Assembly (NCBI GenBank): GCA_903887415.1
Contig: CAISPO010000047.1
Coordinates: 1-57,567 of the forward strand
DNA: 57,567 nucleotides
Reading direction: 5' to 3'
DNA from: an uncultured Bacteroidota bacterium
GTDB lineage: Bacteria; Bacteroidota; Bacteroidia; Chitinophagales; Chitinophagaceae
Shown: positions 1 to 7,527 of the stretch, one piece after another
How the letters are laid out: each line of letters starts with the position of its first letter
Position numbering within the stretch: the first letter of the stretch is position 1
Made by a program: the position numbers and the translations under genes
Notes under the pieces: model-generated
What the model saw: only the letters and a program-made list of their open reading frames with translations
Told to the model about the DNA's origin: nothing
Database searches by the model: none

Positions 1-141
1 GGGTATGCTGGCTGTGAGGCCAACGTACTTGGCGAAAAATGCGCCGGCTATAAGATCCTGCTCGCCTATTATGACGATGCACGCTCTTTAGCGCCACAAA
101 TGAACGTAAAAGCAGCAGATGCAGTAGCAATGCTTAAATAA
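1..141 (+). CDS. C-terminal fragment of an unidentified protein
   Basis: Frame 1 is open from the window edge to a TAA at 139-141 and gives the last 46 residues of a protein that begins outside the window. The fragment has two cysteines (GCEAN and EKCAGY) and an acidic/aromatic patch (AYYDDARSLAP), and ends in AVAMLK. It is followed by a good intrinsic terminator at 168-195, which supports a real gene end. I do not recognise the family; the fragment is too short to assign a function. Confidence 0.7.
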   Translation, partial: GYAGCEANVLGEKCAGYKILLAYYDDARSLAPQMNVKAADAVAMLK

Positions 142-167
142 TACTTACTTGAGTCTATCCTTCCGGG

Positions 168-195
168 AGCCGCAACATCAGCTTGCGGCTTTCTT
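168..195 (+). terminator. Intrinsic terminator after the first gene
   Basis: AGCCGCAA (168-175) pairs perfectly with TTGCGGCT (183-190) around a 7-base loop, followed by TTTCTT. It lies 27 bases after the stop codon of the fragment at 1-141. Confidence 0.7.
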
Positions 196-336
196 ATGCC
201 CGTATGTGTAGGCGTTTTGCAGCCGGTGGCATGAAAATTGATTGGTCATAATTTGTTGATTATTAATACGATAACGCATATTTATTACTCACGACTCATG
301 ACTTTCGGCTATTTCCGAAACTTTTTTCCGGGAACT

Positions 337-395
337 GGGTTACCTTTTTCTGTTTACGGTATAAACTGCAAAATCTAACTCAAAAACAAAAAATT
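337..395 (+). promoter_or_regulatory. Conserved leader of lipoprotein copy 1
   Basis: This 59-base stretch directly before the ATG at 396 is closely matched by 886-943 before the second lipoprotein. Both begin GGGTTACCTTTTTCT, continue with a GGTATwAACTG core and end in an A-rich run before ATG. The TACCTTTT box resembles the Bacteroidota -7 element TAnnTTTG with its last base changed. Conservation outside the coding region suggests a shared promoter and leader inherited with the gene duplication. Confidence 0.5.
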
Positions 396-656
396 ATGAA
401 ACTTGTAAAATTAAGCGTACTCGCTCTTTCAATGGGTCTTTTTGTAGCTTCTTGCGGTAACGGTAACAGCGATGCTGCTAAGGCTAGCGCCGATTCTGCT
501 GCTGCTGCTGCAACTGCTGCTCCAGCTGCTCCGGCTCCAGCACCAGCTCCTGCCGACACAACTGCTAAGCCAGCTATGGATACTACCAAGGCTGCTGCTC
601 CTGCTGACAAGATGGAGAAGAAAGATGACAAGAAAATGGACAAAATGAAGAAATAA
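396..656 (+). CDS. Small Ala/Pro-rich lipoprotein, copy 1
   Basis: An 86-residue protein with a lipoprotein signal peptide: MKLVK, a hydrophobic stretch, then the lipobox FVASCG with the cysteine at residue 20. The mature part has no aromatic core. It is a low-complexity run of Ala, Pro, Asp and Thr (about residues 28-62) followed by a strongly Lys/Asp/Met-rich tail (KMEKKDDKKMDKMKK). It is probably an unfolded, charged periplasmic or outer-membrane-anchored tether; no catalytic domain is visible. The neighbour at 944-1216 is a paralog with a nearly identical first 22 residues and similar upstream DNA. A strong terminator follows at 681-715, so the gene is likely monocistronic. Function unknown. 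Confidence 0.85.
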   Translation: MKLVKLSVLALSMGLFVASCGNGNSDAAKASADSAAAAATAAPAAPAPAPAPADTTAKPAMDTTKAAAPADKMEKKDDKKMDKMKK

Positions 657-680
657 TTCTTCTTCTTTAAAGCACAAATA

Positions 681-715
681 ATAAAACATCCCCCACCGGG
701 ATGTTTTATTATTTT
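681..715 (+). terminator. Intrinsic terminator after lipoprotein copy 1
   Basis: ATAAAACATCCC (681-692) pairs perfectly with GGGATGTTTTAT (698-709) around the loop CCACC and is followed by TATTTT. The flanking A and T runs could let it work in both directions. Confidence 0.85.
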
Positions 716-850
716 AAGGAAAACCAGAAGTAAACCGGAATAAAATCAGAAGTTTTATTTTGCAATAGGTTGATTGTCAATAGGGTAAGGTTTTCGGTTG
801 CTATTTGATAAGGTTAAAATTCCAACTTACAGATTCCTACAAAAAGCAGT

Positions 851-881
851 AAATCAGTTAATCTTGACTAATTCGAGGTTC
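851..881. repeat. 31-base repeat, copy 1
   Basis: Starts AAATCAGTTAATC and ends GAGGTTC. It matches 1368-1398 at 27 of 31 bases in the same orientation. The two copies bracket the second lipoprotein gene. Confidence 0.6.
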
Positions 882-885
882 TGAC

Positions 886-943
886 GGGTTACCTTTTTCT
901 CTTTTTGGTATTAACTGTATAACCAACTAAAAAAGAAAAAATT
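886..943 (+). promoter_or_regulatory. Conserved leader of lipoprotein copy 2
   Basis: Counterpart of 337-395, with the same GGGTTACCTTTTTCT start, GGTATTAACTG core and A-rich ending before the ATG at 944. The two leaders diverge less than the C-terminal coding parts, which suggests selection on a common expression signal or a recent duplication. Confidence 0.5.
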
Positions 944-1216
944 ATGAAATTTGTAAAATTAAGCGTGCTTGCACTTTCGATGGGTCTTTTTGTAGCTTCT
1001 TGCGGCAACAGCAGCACTGATGCTACCAAAACTACTGACTCTACTTCTATGACATCTTCAGCTACTGCTGCACCAGCTTCTCCAGCACCAGCTCCTGCCG
1101 ACACAATGGCTGCAGGCCCAGCTAAGCCAGCTGCAGATACTACTAAGCCAGCTACAGAAAGCAAAATGGAAACTAAGACTACTACTACAGAAAAAACAAA
1201 AACTAAGACTAAGTAA
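944..1216 (+). CDS. Small Ala/Pro/Thr-rich lipoprotein, copy 2
   Basis: A 90-residue paralog of 396-656. The signal peptide and lipobox (FVASCG) are almost identical, while the mature part has drifted: Ser/Thr-rich (residues 22-45), Ala/Pro-rich (45-72), then a Lys/Thr-rich tail ending in TEKTKTKTK. As in copy 1 there is no folded domain. The tails are both basic but differ in sequence, so composition rather than sequence appears to be kept. The gene has its own leader (886-943) and terminator (1243-1279) and is bracketed by a 31-base repeat. Function unknown; a surface-tethered disordered linker is an inference. Confidence 0.85.
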   Translation: MKFVKLSVLALSMGLFVASCGNSSTDATKTTDSTSMTSSATAAPASPAPAPADTMAAGPAKPAADTTKPATESKMETKTTTTEKTKTKTK

Positions 1217-1242
1217 GTTTTTACCGTACAAAATAATCAGTG

Positions 1243-1279
1243 AACCATCTGCTAACCGCAGGTGGTTTATTGTTTTGTT
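1243..1279 (+). terminator. Intrinsic terminator after lipoprotein copy 2
   Basis: AACCATCTGC (1243-1252) pairs with GCAGGTGGTT (1258-1267) with one G-T wobble, loop TAACC, then TATTGTTTTGTTT. Confidence 0.8.
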
Positions 1280-1367
1280 TAAACCATCCATGTGCAAACT
1301 TGTTTTTGCTCCGCAGAATATTTTCAGCATATTGAGTATGGAATACCGGCATTTTACCAGAATCGGT

Positions 1368-1398
1368 AAATCAGTTAATCTCGGCTAATCTGAGGTTC
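1368..1398. repeat. 31-base repeat, copy 2
   Basis: Second copy of the element at 851-881, with four substitutions. It lies in the convergent spacer just past the end of the M28 peptidase gene. Confidence 0.6.
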
Positions 1399-1401
1399 AA
1401 A

Positions 1402-3069
1402 CTACTTACTCATCTCCACCGGCAGCACCAGCTCCTTGCCGTCCCTGGTAATGGTTACCTGGGTCTTATCTCCGGGTGAAAGTTTGTTCAGTGCCTCCAT
1501 ATAGCTCTGCATCCCGTTTATGTGGGTATCGCCCAGCCGGGTAATGATATCGCCCTGCTTTATGCCTGCCCTCATGGCTGGCCGGTTATCACTCACGCCG
1601 TCCACGCGCACGCCCCCTTCCTGGAAAGAATAATCAGGCATTATGCCCAGCGACACTTTGTAGTTCCTGCGCCCGGTTGCGGCTTGTTTGGTAGCAGTAA
1701 ATGCCGGTTTCACGCCGCTTTTGTCCATACTAGACACCACGGTTTTCACATAGTCCAGCACCATGGCCTCACCAGGATAGTTTAGCAGTTCGGCCTTATC
1801 GCTGGGCTTATGGTAGTCCATATGCTGGCCCGTAAAAAAGAAGAGCACGGGTATGCCCGCATTATAAAAGCTCGTATGATCCGAAGGCCCTACGCCGGAG
1901 CTGTCCAGTTTTAGTTTGAAGTCAGTACCCTCGGCAACGACATCGGCCCATGCGGGCGAGGTGCCCACACCGCCCAGCTCCAGGTATCGGGTGCTGTCGT
2001 TCAGGCGGCCCACCATGTCCATGTTTATCATGTAGGCTATATGGGCGCTGTCTATGCTTTGGTCTTTCACAAAATTCTTCGATCCGTACAGGCCCAGTTC
2101 TTCACCCGAGAAGTTGAGGAACAGGTAATTGTAGTGGTTCAGCTTCTTGCTGTTCTTTTTCACCCATTTGGCCATCTGCAGCACTGCTGCCGTGCCACTT
2201 GCATTGTCGTCAGCGCCATGATGTATCTGGTGTTCCTTACCAGCATTTGCATACAGGCTGTTGCCGTCTTCGCCATAACCCAGGTGGTCGTAGTGTGCGC
2301 CCAGTATCACCGTGTAGCGCGCATGATTGTCTATATAGGCTGCAAGGTTTGTTCCGGTGCGCTCTACCTTATTTACGGCCACGGTCATATCCACAGCCAG
2401 GCCCTTTTGAGCCGTGCTGTCCGGCTGCTTTACATATTTTTGATAGGCATTGTGAGTCAGGTAAACAACAGGTATCGCCGCCGGCTCCAGCTCAGAATGC
2501 TTATTAAATACAGGCTCCCATTTACTGCCATAGCTATCGTAAAACACTACTGCAGATGCGCCCTGTTTCTGTGCCTCCTTCGTACGGTCAAACATGGTCT
2601 GCTCTGCTTCAAAATGCGGATTATTAGCCTGGTCCTGGTCGGTAAAGAGTGGCAGCAGCCATATGTTGCCTTGCTCCATCACATCGGGCAGCACATCACC
2701 TGTCACATGTCTGTTTGCGCTGAAGGGCAGCGGGAATGCCTCATCATCCATTTTCATTGCGGCGCCGTTAATAAGCACCTGTGTACCGGGGCCTATTTCT
2801 TTTCCGTAAATAAAATGAAACGGGTAGCGGTATTGGCCTTTATAGGGGGCTATTTGTTCGGCTATGTACCGCTTTTCTATGTAGTCGGCAGCTTTGTGTT
2901 CACCCGATGAGCCAGTCCTGCGGCCCTCCAGCTCATCAGATGCAAGGTATGCCACATCTGCCTGCAATTCCTGCGCTACCTTTTTTGACGCTTTCTTCTG
3001 CGCAAAAGCAGTAGGCTGGAGTGTGAAAAGAAACAGTGAAAAGATGAGTGTTAAAATACGGATCGGCAT
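1402..3069 (-). CDS. M28 family zinc aminopeptidase with C-terminal PDZ domain
   Basis: Secreted metallopeptidase of 555 residues. The ATG at 3069 gives a signal peptide (MPIRIL, hydrophobic core, AFAQ); the frame is open further upstream only with a TTG and a worse signal. A PA-like region occupies about residues 80-235. The M28 catalytic core follows, with the expected zinc and catalytic motifs: HYDHLG (about 259-264), HHGADDNASG, SGEELGLYGS, NMDMVGRL and a late HKPSD. A PDZ domain covers about residues 475-550 (GGVRVDGV, RAGIKQGDIITRLGD). Family members remove N-terminal residues from peptides in the periplasm or outside the cell; the PDZ domain may bind substrate C-termini. Likely its own unit: scpB upstream ends in a terminator at 3128-3154. 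Confidence 0.93.
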   Translation of the reverse strand: MPIRILTLIFSLFLFTLQPTAFAQKKASKKVAQELQADVAYLASDELEGRRTGSSGEHKAADYIEKRYIAEQIAPYKGQYRYPFHFIYGKEIGPGTQVLINGAAMKMDDEAFPLPFSANRHVTGDVLPDVMEQGNIWLLPLFTDQDQANNPHFEAEQTMFDRTKEAQKQGASAVVFYDSYGSKWEPVFNKHSELEPAAIPVVYLTHNAYQKYVKQPDSTAQKGLAVDMTVAVNKVERTGTNLAAYIDNHARYTVILGAHYDHLGYGEDGNSLYANAGKEHQIHHGADDNASGTAAVLQMAKWVKKNSKKLNHYNYLFLNFSGEELGLYGSKNFVKDQSIDSAHIAYMINMDMVGRLNDSTRYLELGGVGTSPAWADVVAEGTDFKLKLDSSGVGPSDHTSFYNAGIPVLFFFTGQHMDYHKPSDKAELLNYPGEAMVLDYVKTVVSSMDKSGVKPAFTATKQAATGRRNYKVSLGIMPDYSFQEGGVRVDGVSDNRPAMRAGIKQGDIITRLGDTHINGMQSYMEALNKLSPGDKTQVTITRDGKELVLPVEMSK

Positions 3070-3127
3070 AGTTGTATTTGCCAGCAAATATACGGAGAGA
3101 ACCGCATCGGCACGGCGGGTGCGAAAT

Positions 3128-3154
3128 AAAAAAAACCGCCCCGGGAGGGGGCGG
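3128..3154 (-). terminator. Intrinsic terminator after scpB
   Basis: Read on the minus strand, CCGCCCC and GGGGCGG (3148-3154 and 3136-3142) form a GC-rich hairpin with a 5-base loop, followed by eight T. It lies 43 bases after the scpB stop and before the M28 peptidase start. Confidence 0.85.
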
Positions 3155-3196
3155 CCAGTTGTGAATATGCAATATTATTTTAGTATTATTTTGGTA

Positions 3197-3835
3197 CTAA
3201 GATGCTTTCTTCAGAATGGTGTGTTCCGGCAGCAGGGCTATTCCGGGGGTATCCCTCGGCGCCGCTTCTTCTGCATTTGTTGGTGTTACAAGCTGCACAT
3301 CAGTAATGTCTTTCAGTTGCGGCAGTTGCGATGGTGAGTTAATACCCAGGTAGTCCATAAAGCTTTTAGAAGTGGCATAGATCAGCGGTTTGCCGGCCAT
3401 ATCTTCATTACGGCCTGCTATCACTATCAGCTCTTTGTCCAGCAGCTTTTGTATGCTGTAGTCCGCGCTCACACCGCGTATATATTCTATATCGCTCTTG
3501 GTGATCGGCTGCTTATAGGCAATGATAGACAGCGTTTCCATGGCCGCGGTTGACAGTTTCTTTATATGCTTGTCACCATTCAGTTGCAGTACTGTTTTAT
3601 GAAATGCCTTCTTGGTAAGAAACTGGAACCCACCGCCTATTTCCTTCAGTTGGAATGGATAGTAGTCCACATCATACTTTTCGCGTATGGCGTCTATACA
3701 CGTGGCTATACGGTCAGATTCTACGGCTGTTTCCAGCGCCTGGCCCAGTGTTTCTGTAATTTCCATTTGTGTCAGTGGCCGCTCGCTGGCAAATATGAGG
3801 GCCTCTACGTGTGGCATCAGTTGTTCGATATCCAT
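3197..3835 (-). CDS. scpB: Segregation and condensation protein B
   Basis: A 212-residue protein with the winged-helix architecture of ScpB. Recognisable segments are HVEALIFASERPLT at the N-terminus, GGGFQFLTKK in the middle, and LSTAAMETLSIIAYKQPITKSDIE with IRGVSADY, the most conserved part of the family. ScpB dimers work with ScpA and Smc to compact and segregate chromosomes. The last 35 residues are a low-conservation tail. scpA is not in the window. The start ATG at 3835 is supported by the correct N-terminal family sequence. A terminator follows at 3128-3154, so the gene ends its own transcript. Confidence 0.93.
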   Translation of the reverse strand: MDIEQLMPHVEALIFASERPLTQMEITETLGQALETAVESDRIATCIDAIREKYDVDYYPFQLKEIGGGFQFLTKKAFHKTVLQLNGDKHIKKLSTAAMETLSIIAYKQPITKSDIEYIRGVSADYSIQKLLDKELIVIAGRNEDMAGKPLIYATSKSFMDYLGINSPSQLPQLKDITDVQLVTPTNAEEAAPRDTPGIALLPEHTILKKAS

Positions 3836-4007
3836 GCTTTTCTCCTTTTCTTTTTCACTACCGAAATTAGGCTACCTGTTCAATCCGGGAGAAACAAGTA
3901 ATGCACCAAATGTGAATAACTTCTCAGCTATTGTTTCACAGAATAACAATCTGCACAAAGGTACGATATAGCTGGTATTGATGGCAATCACGCTGCAGAA
4001 ACGGACA

Positions 4008-4520
4008 TTAATTAAAGGCCCCTAATGCAAACAGCTCAAGTAATAAGAAGAGGTCAATGCAGCCAATGATCATCCCGGCAATGGCAAAGCCTCTGAATTT
4101 ACGTTTTTCCCTATGCCTCATTCCTGTTATTCCGAAAATCAGCCCGGCCAGGCCTAACAGTGCGCCCAGTGCAAGTAAGATAGTTGCGCCTGTTGTTACC
4201 ACAACCGATGATGCTGCCAGGCCAGCCAGTATCAGAATAAACCCGGTCAAAGAAGAACCCAATGAGACAAATGCCTGCCACGATGATCTCTTGTGTTTGC
4301 CTTCGCCATCATTAGTTACGAATTTACTATTAAAACCATCCCTGATAGAAATAGCCGGGTCCTGCTTTCTTACGCATGTGTTTTGTCTCGCGCTAGCCAC
4401 AGTGGAGACGATGAAACTCATGTTTTTATCCGTAACAATCACAAAACCCGCATAAGAATTGGATATGCTGCCTGATAAGAGACTAATAACTATAACGATA
4501 GCCAATAGGTTTTTGCTCAT
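4008..4520 (-). CDS. DUF4190-like small membrane protein, copy A
   Basis: A 170-residue protein with an N-terminal signal peptide or membrane anchor (MSKNLLAIVIVISLLSG), a polar periplasmic segment of about 55 residues, a basic KHKRSS stretch, the motif SSWQAFVSLG, two closely packed hydrophobic helices (about 90-135) rich in Gly/Ala/Leu, a basic turn (RHREKRKFRGFA) and a final helix ending in LLELFALGAF. The Gly-rich helices and the KFRGFAIAGMIIG segment resemble DUF4190-type proteins. It is paralogous to the upstream gene at 4587-5114, 66 bases away on the same strand, probably in one operon. Function unknown. Confidence 0.8.
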   Translation of the reverse strand: MSKNLLAIVIVISLLSGSISNSYAGFVIVTDKNMSFIVSTVASARQNTCVRKQDPAISIRDGFNSKFVTNDGEGKHKRSSWQAFVSLGSSLTGFILILAGLAASSVVVTTGATILLALGALLGLAGLIFGITGMRHREKRKFRGFAIAGMIIGCIDLFLLLELFALGAFN

Positions 4521-4586
4521 GTTTTTCGGGTCTTGGTTTAATCGATTCGCTTAAGATGCCTGTGGCCAGTGGCTGTGCCTTGGTTA

Positions 4587-5114
4587 CTAGCCAAAAGCAG
4601 CCGCAATTAATACGAGCACCAACAAAAAGAACAGGTCAATACTCCCCAGGATGATTCCTGCCAATGCAAAGCCTCTGAATTTATGTTTTCTCCGCTTTAC
4701 GCCTTTGATGCCAAAGACGATCCCCGCTATACCGCATAAGATGCCGAAAACGATTGCCGAAAGGGCTCCCGGCCCCACAACCAGCGCCCCTACCTCAGAA
4801 AATAATGATAAAAAACCAGCGATCATTAATATGAACCCCAGCATTGAGCACCCGAAGGAAACAAATGCCTGCCACGACGATTTTTTGTGTTTACTGTCTT
4901 CTTTTTGGTCAAATGAGAATGCATTTTTTAACTTGTTTTTGATCTCAGCAATAAGCACTTGCTTTTTGTCGCGTGTGCTCACTTTCGTGTCGGTGGGGCC
5001 GGTAGTTGTTTGGGCGTTGCTATGTTTGGCTGTTGCAAAGCCCGCACAAGCGTGGTGGGTGCTGGTCAGTACAAGGATAAAGGAAATAACCGCAGTCAAT
5101 AATGTTTTCTTCAT
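4587..5114 (-). CDS. DUF4190-like small membrane protein, copy B
   Basis: A 175-residue paralog of 4008-4520. The ATG at 5114 is preferred because it places a proper signal peptide (MKKTLLTAVISFILV, ending near HACAG) at the N-terminus; the frame continues upstream without one. It shares with copy A the order signal peptide, polar linker, KHKKSSWQAFVSFG, two Gly-rich helices, a basic KRRKHKFRGFALAG turn and a last helix. The linker (about residues 27-75) is poorly conserved between copies, the SSWQAFVS block almost invariant. The pair looks like a tandem duplication. Function unknown; the invariant block just before the membrane is the likely functional site. Confidence 0.8.
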   Translation of the reverse strand: MKKTLLTAVISFILVLTSTHHACAGFATAKHSNAQTTTGPTDTKVSTRDKKQVLIAEIKNKLKNAFSFDQKEDSKHKKSSWQAFVSFGCSMLGFILMIAGFLSLFSEVGALVVGPGALSAIVFGILCGIAGIVFGIKGVKRRKHKFRGFALAGIILGSIDLFFLLVLVLIAAAFG

Positions 5115-5256
5115 TTTAGATTTTATAGGTGATGAAACTAGGTACTTAATTTTTATGTAAACATATTGTTTATAACATTTTTTTAACGGGCGCATAACAT
5201 TCCGTTTATATTAAAGTAGTCATTTTGTATAACCAAATGCTTCGTTGAAGGGAATA

Positions 5257-6153
5257 ATGGCTAAGAGAGAAGTGGACATTGTGGTGTTGTCGGACCTGCA
5301 TCTCGGCACCTACGGATGCCACGCAACCGAACTCCTCCAGTACCTGAAAAGTATCAAACCCAAAGCGGTAGTCCTCAACGGCGACATAATAGATGTCTGG
5401 CAATTCAGCAAAAGATACTGGCCCGCAACGCATATGATGGTGGTAAAGCACCTTATAGGGCTTATTGCCAAAGACATTCCTGTCTATTACATCCCCGGCA
5501 ACCATGATGAGATGCTGCGCAAGTTCAAAGGCTTCCGGATGGGCTCACTGAAGATTACCAACAAGCTATCCCTTAAGATCGATAATGCAAGGGTCTGGAT
5601 ATTTCATGGTGATGTGTTTGATGTGGTAATGCAGCACAGCCGCTGGCTGGCAAAGCTGGGCGCGGTGGGGTATGATACGCTGATCCTCATAAACAGGATG
5701 GTAAATTATATCTCGCTGAAAATGGGCCGCGGCAAAATATCGCTCTCAAAGAAAGTGAAGAACAGTGTGAAGAGCGCGGTAAAATTCATCAATAATTTTG
5801 AAGACACAGTTTGTGATATAGCTGCTGAAAATAATTACGATTACGTGATCTGCGGCCACATTCACCACCCGGAGATAAAAGATGTGGACACCAAGCATGG
5901 CCATGTTACTTACATGAACTCGGGCGACTGGATAGAAAATCTTACCGCATTGGAGTACAACGATTCAAAATGGAGCCTCTACAGTTTCAACGAAGATCCC
6001 GTTGCAAAAACTATTGACATCAATAAAAAGAAGCAGGGGAAGGAAACAGCCAAAGCAATGATGGCGAGCCTGATGCTGGAGATGAACATGAAGCCAGGCC
6101 ACGTAAAGGAGGTAGAAGAACTGGATGAGGAGGAGCAGGACGAGGCGGCTTAG
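5257..6153 (+). CDS. UDP-2,3-diacylglucosamine diphosphatase-like metallophosphoesterase
   Basis: A 298-residue calcineurin-like phosphoesterase. Metal-binding motifs appear in order: SDLHLG (residues 12-17), NGDIIDVW, PGNHDEM, FHGDVFD and CGHIHHPE. The arrangement with a helical insert between the fourth and fifth motifs (about 125-185) matches the LpxH-type family, which releases UMP from UDP-2,3-diacylglucosamine in lipid A synthesis; members are common in Bacteroidota. The tail after residue 275 is acidic (VEELDEEEQDEAA). I chose the ATG at 5257 over a TTG four codons upstream because an A-rich leader directly precedes it. A glycosyltransferase follows 151 bases downstream, consistent with an envelope role. 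Exact substrate is inferred. Confidence 0.85.
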   Translation: MAKREVDIVVLSDLHLGTYGCHATELLQYLKSIKPKAVVLNGDIIDVWQFSKRYWPATHMMVVKHLIGLIAKDIPVYYIPGNHDEMLRKFKGFRMGSLKITNKLSLKIDNARVWIFHGDVFDVVMQHSRWLAKLGAVGYDTLILINRMVNYISLKMGRGKISLSKKVKNSVKSAVKFINNFEDTVCDIAAENNYDYVICGHIHHPEIKDVDTKHGHVTYMNSGDWIENLTALEYNDSKWSLYSFNEDPVAKTIDINKKKQGKETAKAMMASLMLEMNMKPGHVKEVEELDEEEQDEAA

Positions 6154-6154
6154 T

Positions 6155-6300
6155 TTTGGAATTGGGAATTAGGATTTTGGGATTAGGATTGTTACGCGCA
6201 TTTTGTTTCTTGCCTTGCAAATAGAGCGATGTGTTCCTTGGAATTTGGGTTTTGGAATTTGAACTTTACCTTTTGGAATTTGTACTTTGGATTTTCTGTT
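6155..6300. repeat. Low-complexity GGAATTTGG spacer
   Basis: The spacer between the phosphoesterase and the glycosyltransferase is built from variants of TTTGGAATTTG and GGGATTAGGATT, repeated at least six times on the plus strand. The same wording recurs at about 16027-16075 and 44117-44155. No gene is visible in it. Confidence 0.55.
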
Positions 6301-6304
6301 TGAT

Positions 6305-7333
6305 ATGAAAATATTATTTGCGATACAGGGTACCGGAAATGGCCACCTGAGCAGGGCCAGGGATGTATATCCCGAGTTGGCGAAATATGGTGAGGTGGAT
6401 GTGCTGATAAGCGGCATACAGGCCGATGTGGATGTGCCCTTCCCGGTGAAGTACAAGATGTATGGCATGAGCTTTATCTTCGGGAAGCGGGGTGGGGTGG
6501 ACCTTTGGGCAACCGCGAAAACACTGAAGTTGTTCAAATTACTTAAAGACATCCGTAATTTTCCGATAGAAGATTACGACCTGGTGATCAATGATTTTGA
6601 GCCCATATCGTCCTGGGCGTGCAAGCGCAAAAAAAAGCCTTGCATCTCTGTGAGCCACCAGTGTGCAGTAGCTAATAAAAATGCGCCGCCGCCCGAATCA
6701 GGCGACCCGATGGGCAAATTTGTGTTGCTGAACTATGCGCCAGTTACTGCAGCGTACGGCTTTCACTTCAAGGCATTTGCAGAGAATATCTTTACCCCGG
6801 TGATACGCAAAGAGATACGCGAGCTCACACCTACAGACGAAGGCCACTATACCGTTTACCTTCCTGCTTACGACGATGCTACGATAGTGAAGCACCTTTC
6901 GCATTTTAAGAATGCAAAATGGCAGGTTTTTTCCAAACATAATAAGGAGCCGTTTGTAGCAGGCAATGTATCGGTGAGCCGCATAGATAACCGGGCGTTC
7001 ATAAAAAGCATGGCTGCCAGTACGGGTGTTTTGTGCGGTGCTGGTTTTGAGGGTCCGGCAGAGGCTATGTACCTGAACAAAAAAGTGCTGGTAATACCTA
7101 TGCTTATCCAATATGAGCAGCAGTGCAATGCCGCTGGTGCAAAGGCTATGGGTGCAACTGTGATAAAGACACTGAGTGAAAAATATTACAACACCATTGG
7201 CGACTGGCTGGAAAGCGGCAAAAAGATAACCGTGAATTACCCGGACATTACCGACAAGATCATTGAGAAGATAATGATAAAACATGCCGGCAATAAGCTG
7301 CCGGTGAAAAAGCCCGAATTACAAACTGTATAA
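6305..7333 (+). CDS. MurG-like glycosyltransferase (TIGR00661-like)
   Basis: A 342-residue GT-B fold glycosyltransferase. The N-terminus MKILFAIQGTGNGHLSRA is the typical GNGH-type acceptor-side loop. The middle has the DYDLVINDFEPISSW segment and the conserved SVSHQCAV. The C-terminal half carries GAGFEGPAEAMYLNKKVLVIP, the nucleotide-sugar binding region, then IQYEQQCNAAGAKAMG. This order fits the family of MurG-related proteins annotated as glycosyltransferase family protein in Bacteroidota. The ATG at 6305 is preferred over an upstream TTG because MKILF begins the first beta strand. The upstream neighbour acts on lipid A precursors, so a role in glycolipid synthesis is plausible, but acceptor and donor are unknown. 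Confidence 0.82.
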   Translation: MKILFAIQGTGNGHLSRARDVYPELAKYGEVDVLISGIQADVDVPFPVKYKMYGMSFIFGKRGGVDLWATAKTLKLFKLLKDIRNFPIEDYDLVINDFEPISSWACKRKKKPCISVSHQCAVANKNAPPPESGDPMGKFVLLNYAPVTAAYGFHFKAFAENIFTPVIRKEIRELTPTDEGHYTVYLPAYDDATIVKHLSHFKNAKWQVFSKHNKEPFVAGNVSVSRIDNRAFIKSMAASTGVLCGAGFEGPAEAMYLNKKVLVIPMLIQYEQQCNAAGAKAMGATVIKTLSEKYYNTIGDWLESGKKITVNYPDITDKIIEKIMIKHAGNKLPVKKPELQTV

Positions 7334-7335
7334 CA

Positions 7336-7440
7336 ATGATACAAAGGTCCAATCCGAAAGATTACCTGGCAATGGTGTTTAACCACAGCCTTGATCTGGT
7401 GGTGAAACTCACTGATATGGTGAGGGCTATTTGCCTGTAG
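7336..7440 (+). CDS. Possible 34-residue small protein
   Basis: An ATG two bases after the glycosyltransferase stop opens a 34-codon frame ending in TAG at 7438-7440. The product has a basic start (MIQRSNPKDY) and a hydrophobic, amphipathic second half (SLDLVVKLTDMVRAICL). The tight spacing suggests translational coupling. It may instead be the remnant of a decayed longer gene. No homology is recognised. Confidence 0.35.
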   Translation: MIQRSNPKDYLAMVFNHSLDLVVKLTDMVRAICL

Positions 7441-7527
7441 GTAGTTTTTATTTTGCTGCGGAGATCAGCAGTATTCTTGCCTGGTAAAAATACCGGGAGG
7501 AGAATAATACCCCAGGACTTTTCTCTC

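Noticed and set aside
227-242. TGGCAT-N5-TTGAT before the first lipoprotein
   Set aside because: The -12 half lacks the GC; it is 150 bases from the gene and absent before the paralog.
2041-2910. 289-codon plus-strand open frame opposite the M28 peptidase
   Set aside because: It is a reverse-strand shadow of a well-conserved catalytic domain and has Cys/His/Val-rich composition with no recognisable motif.
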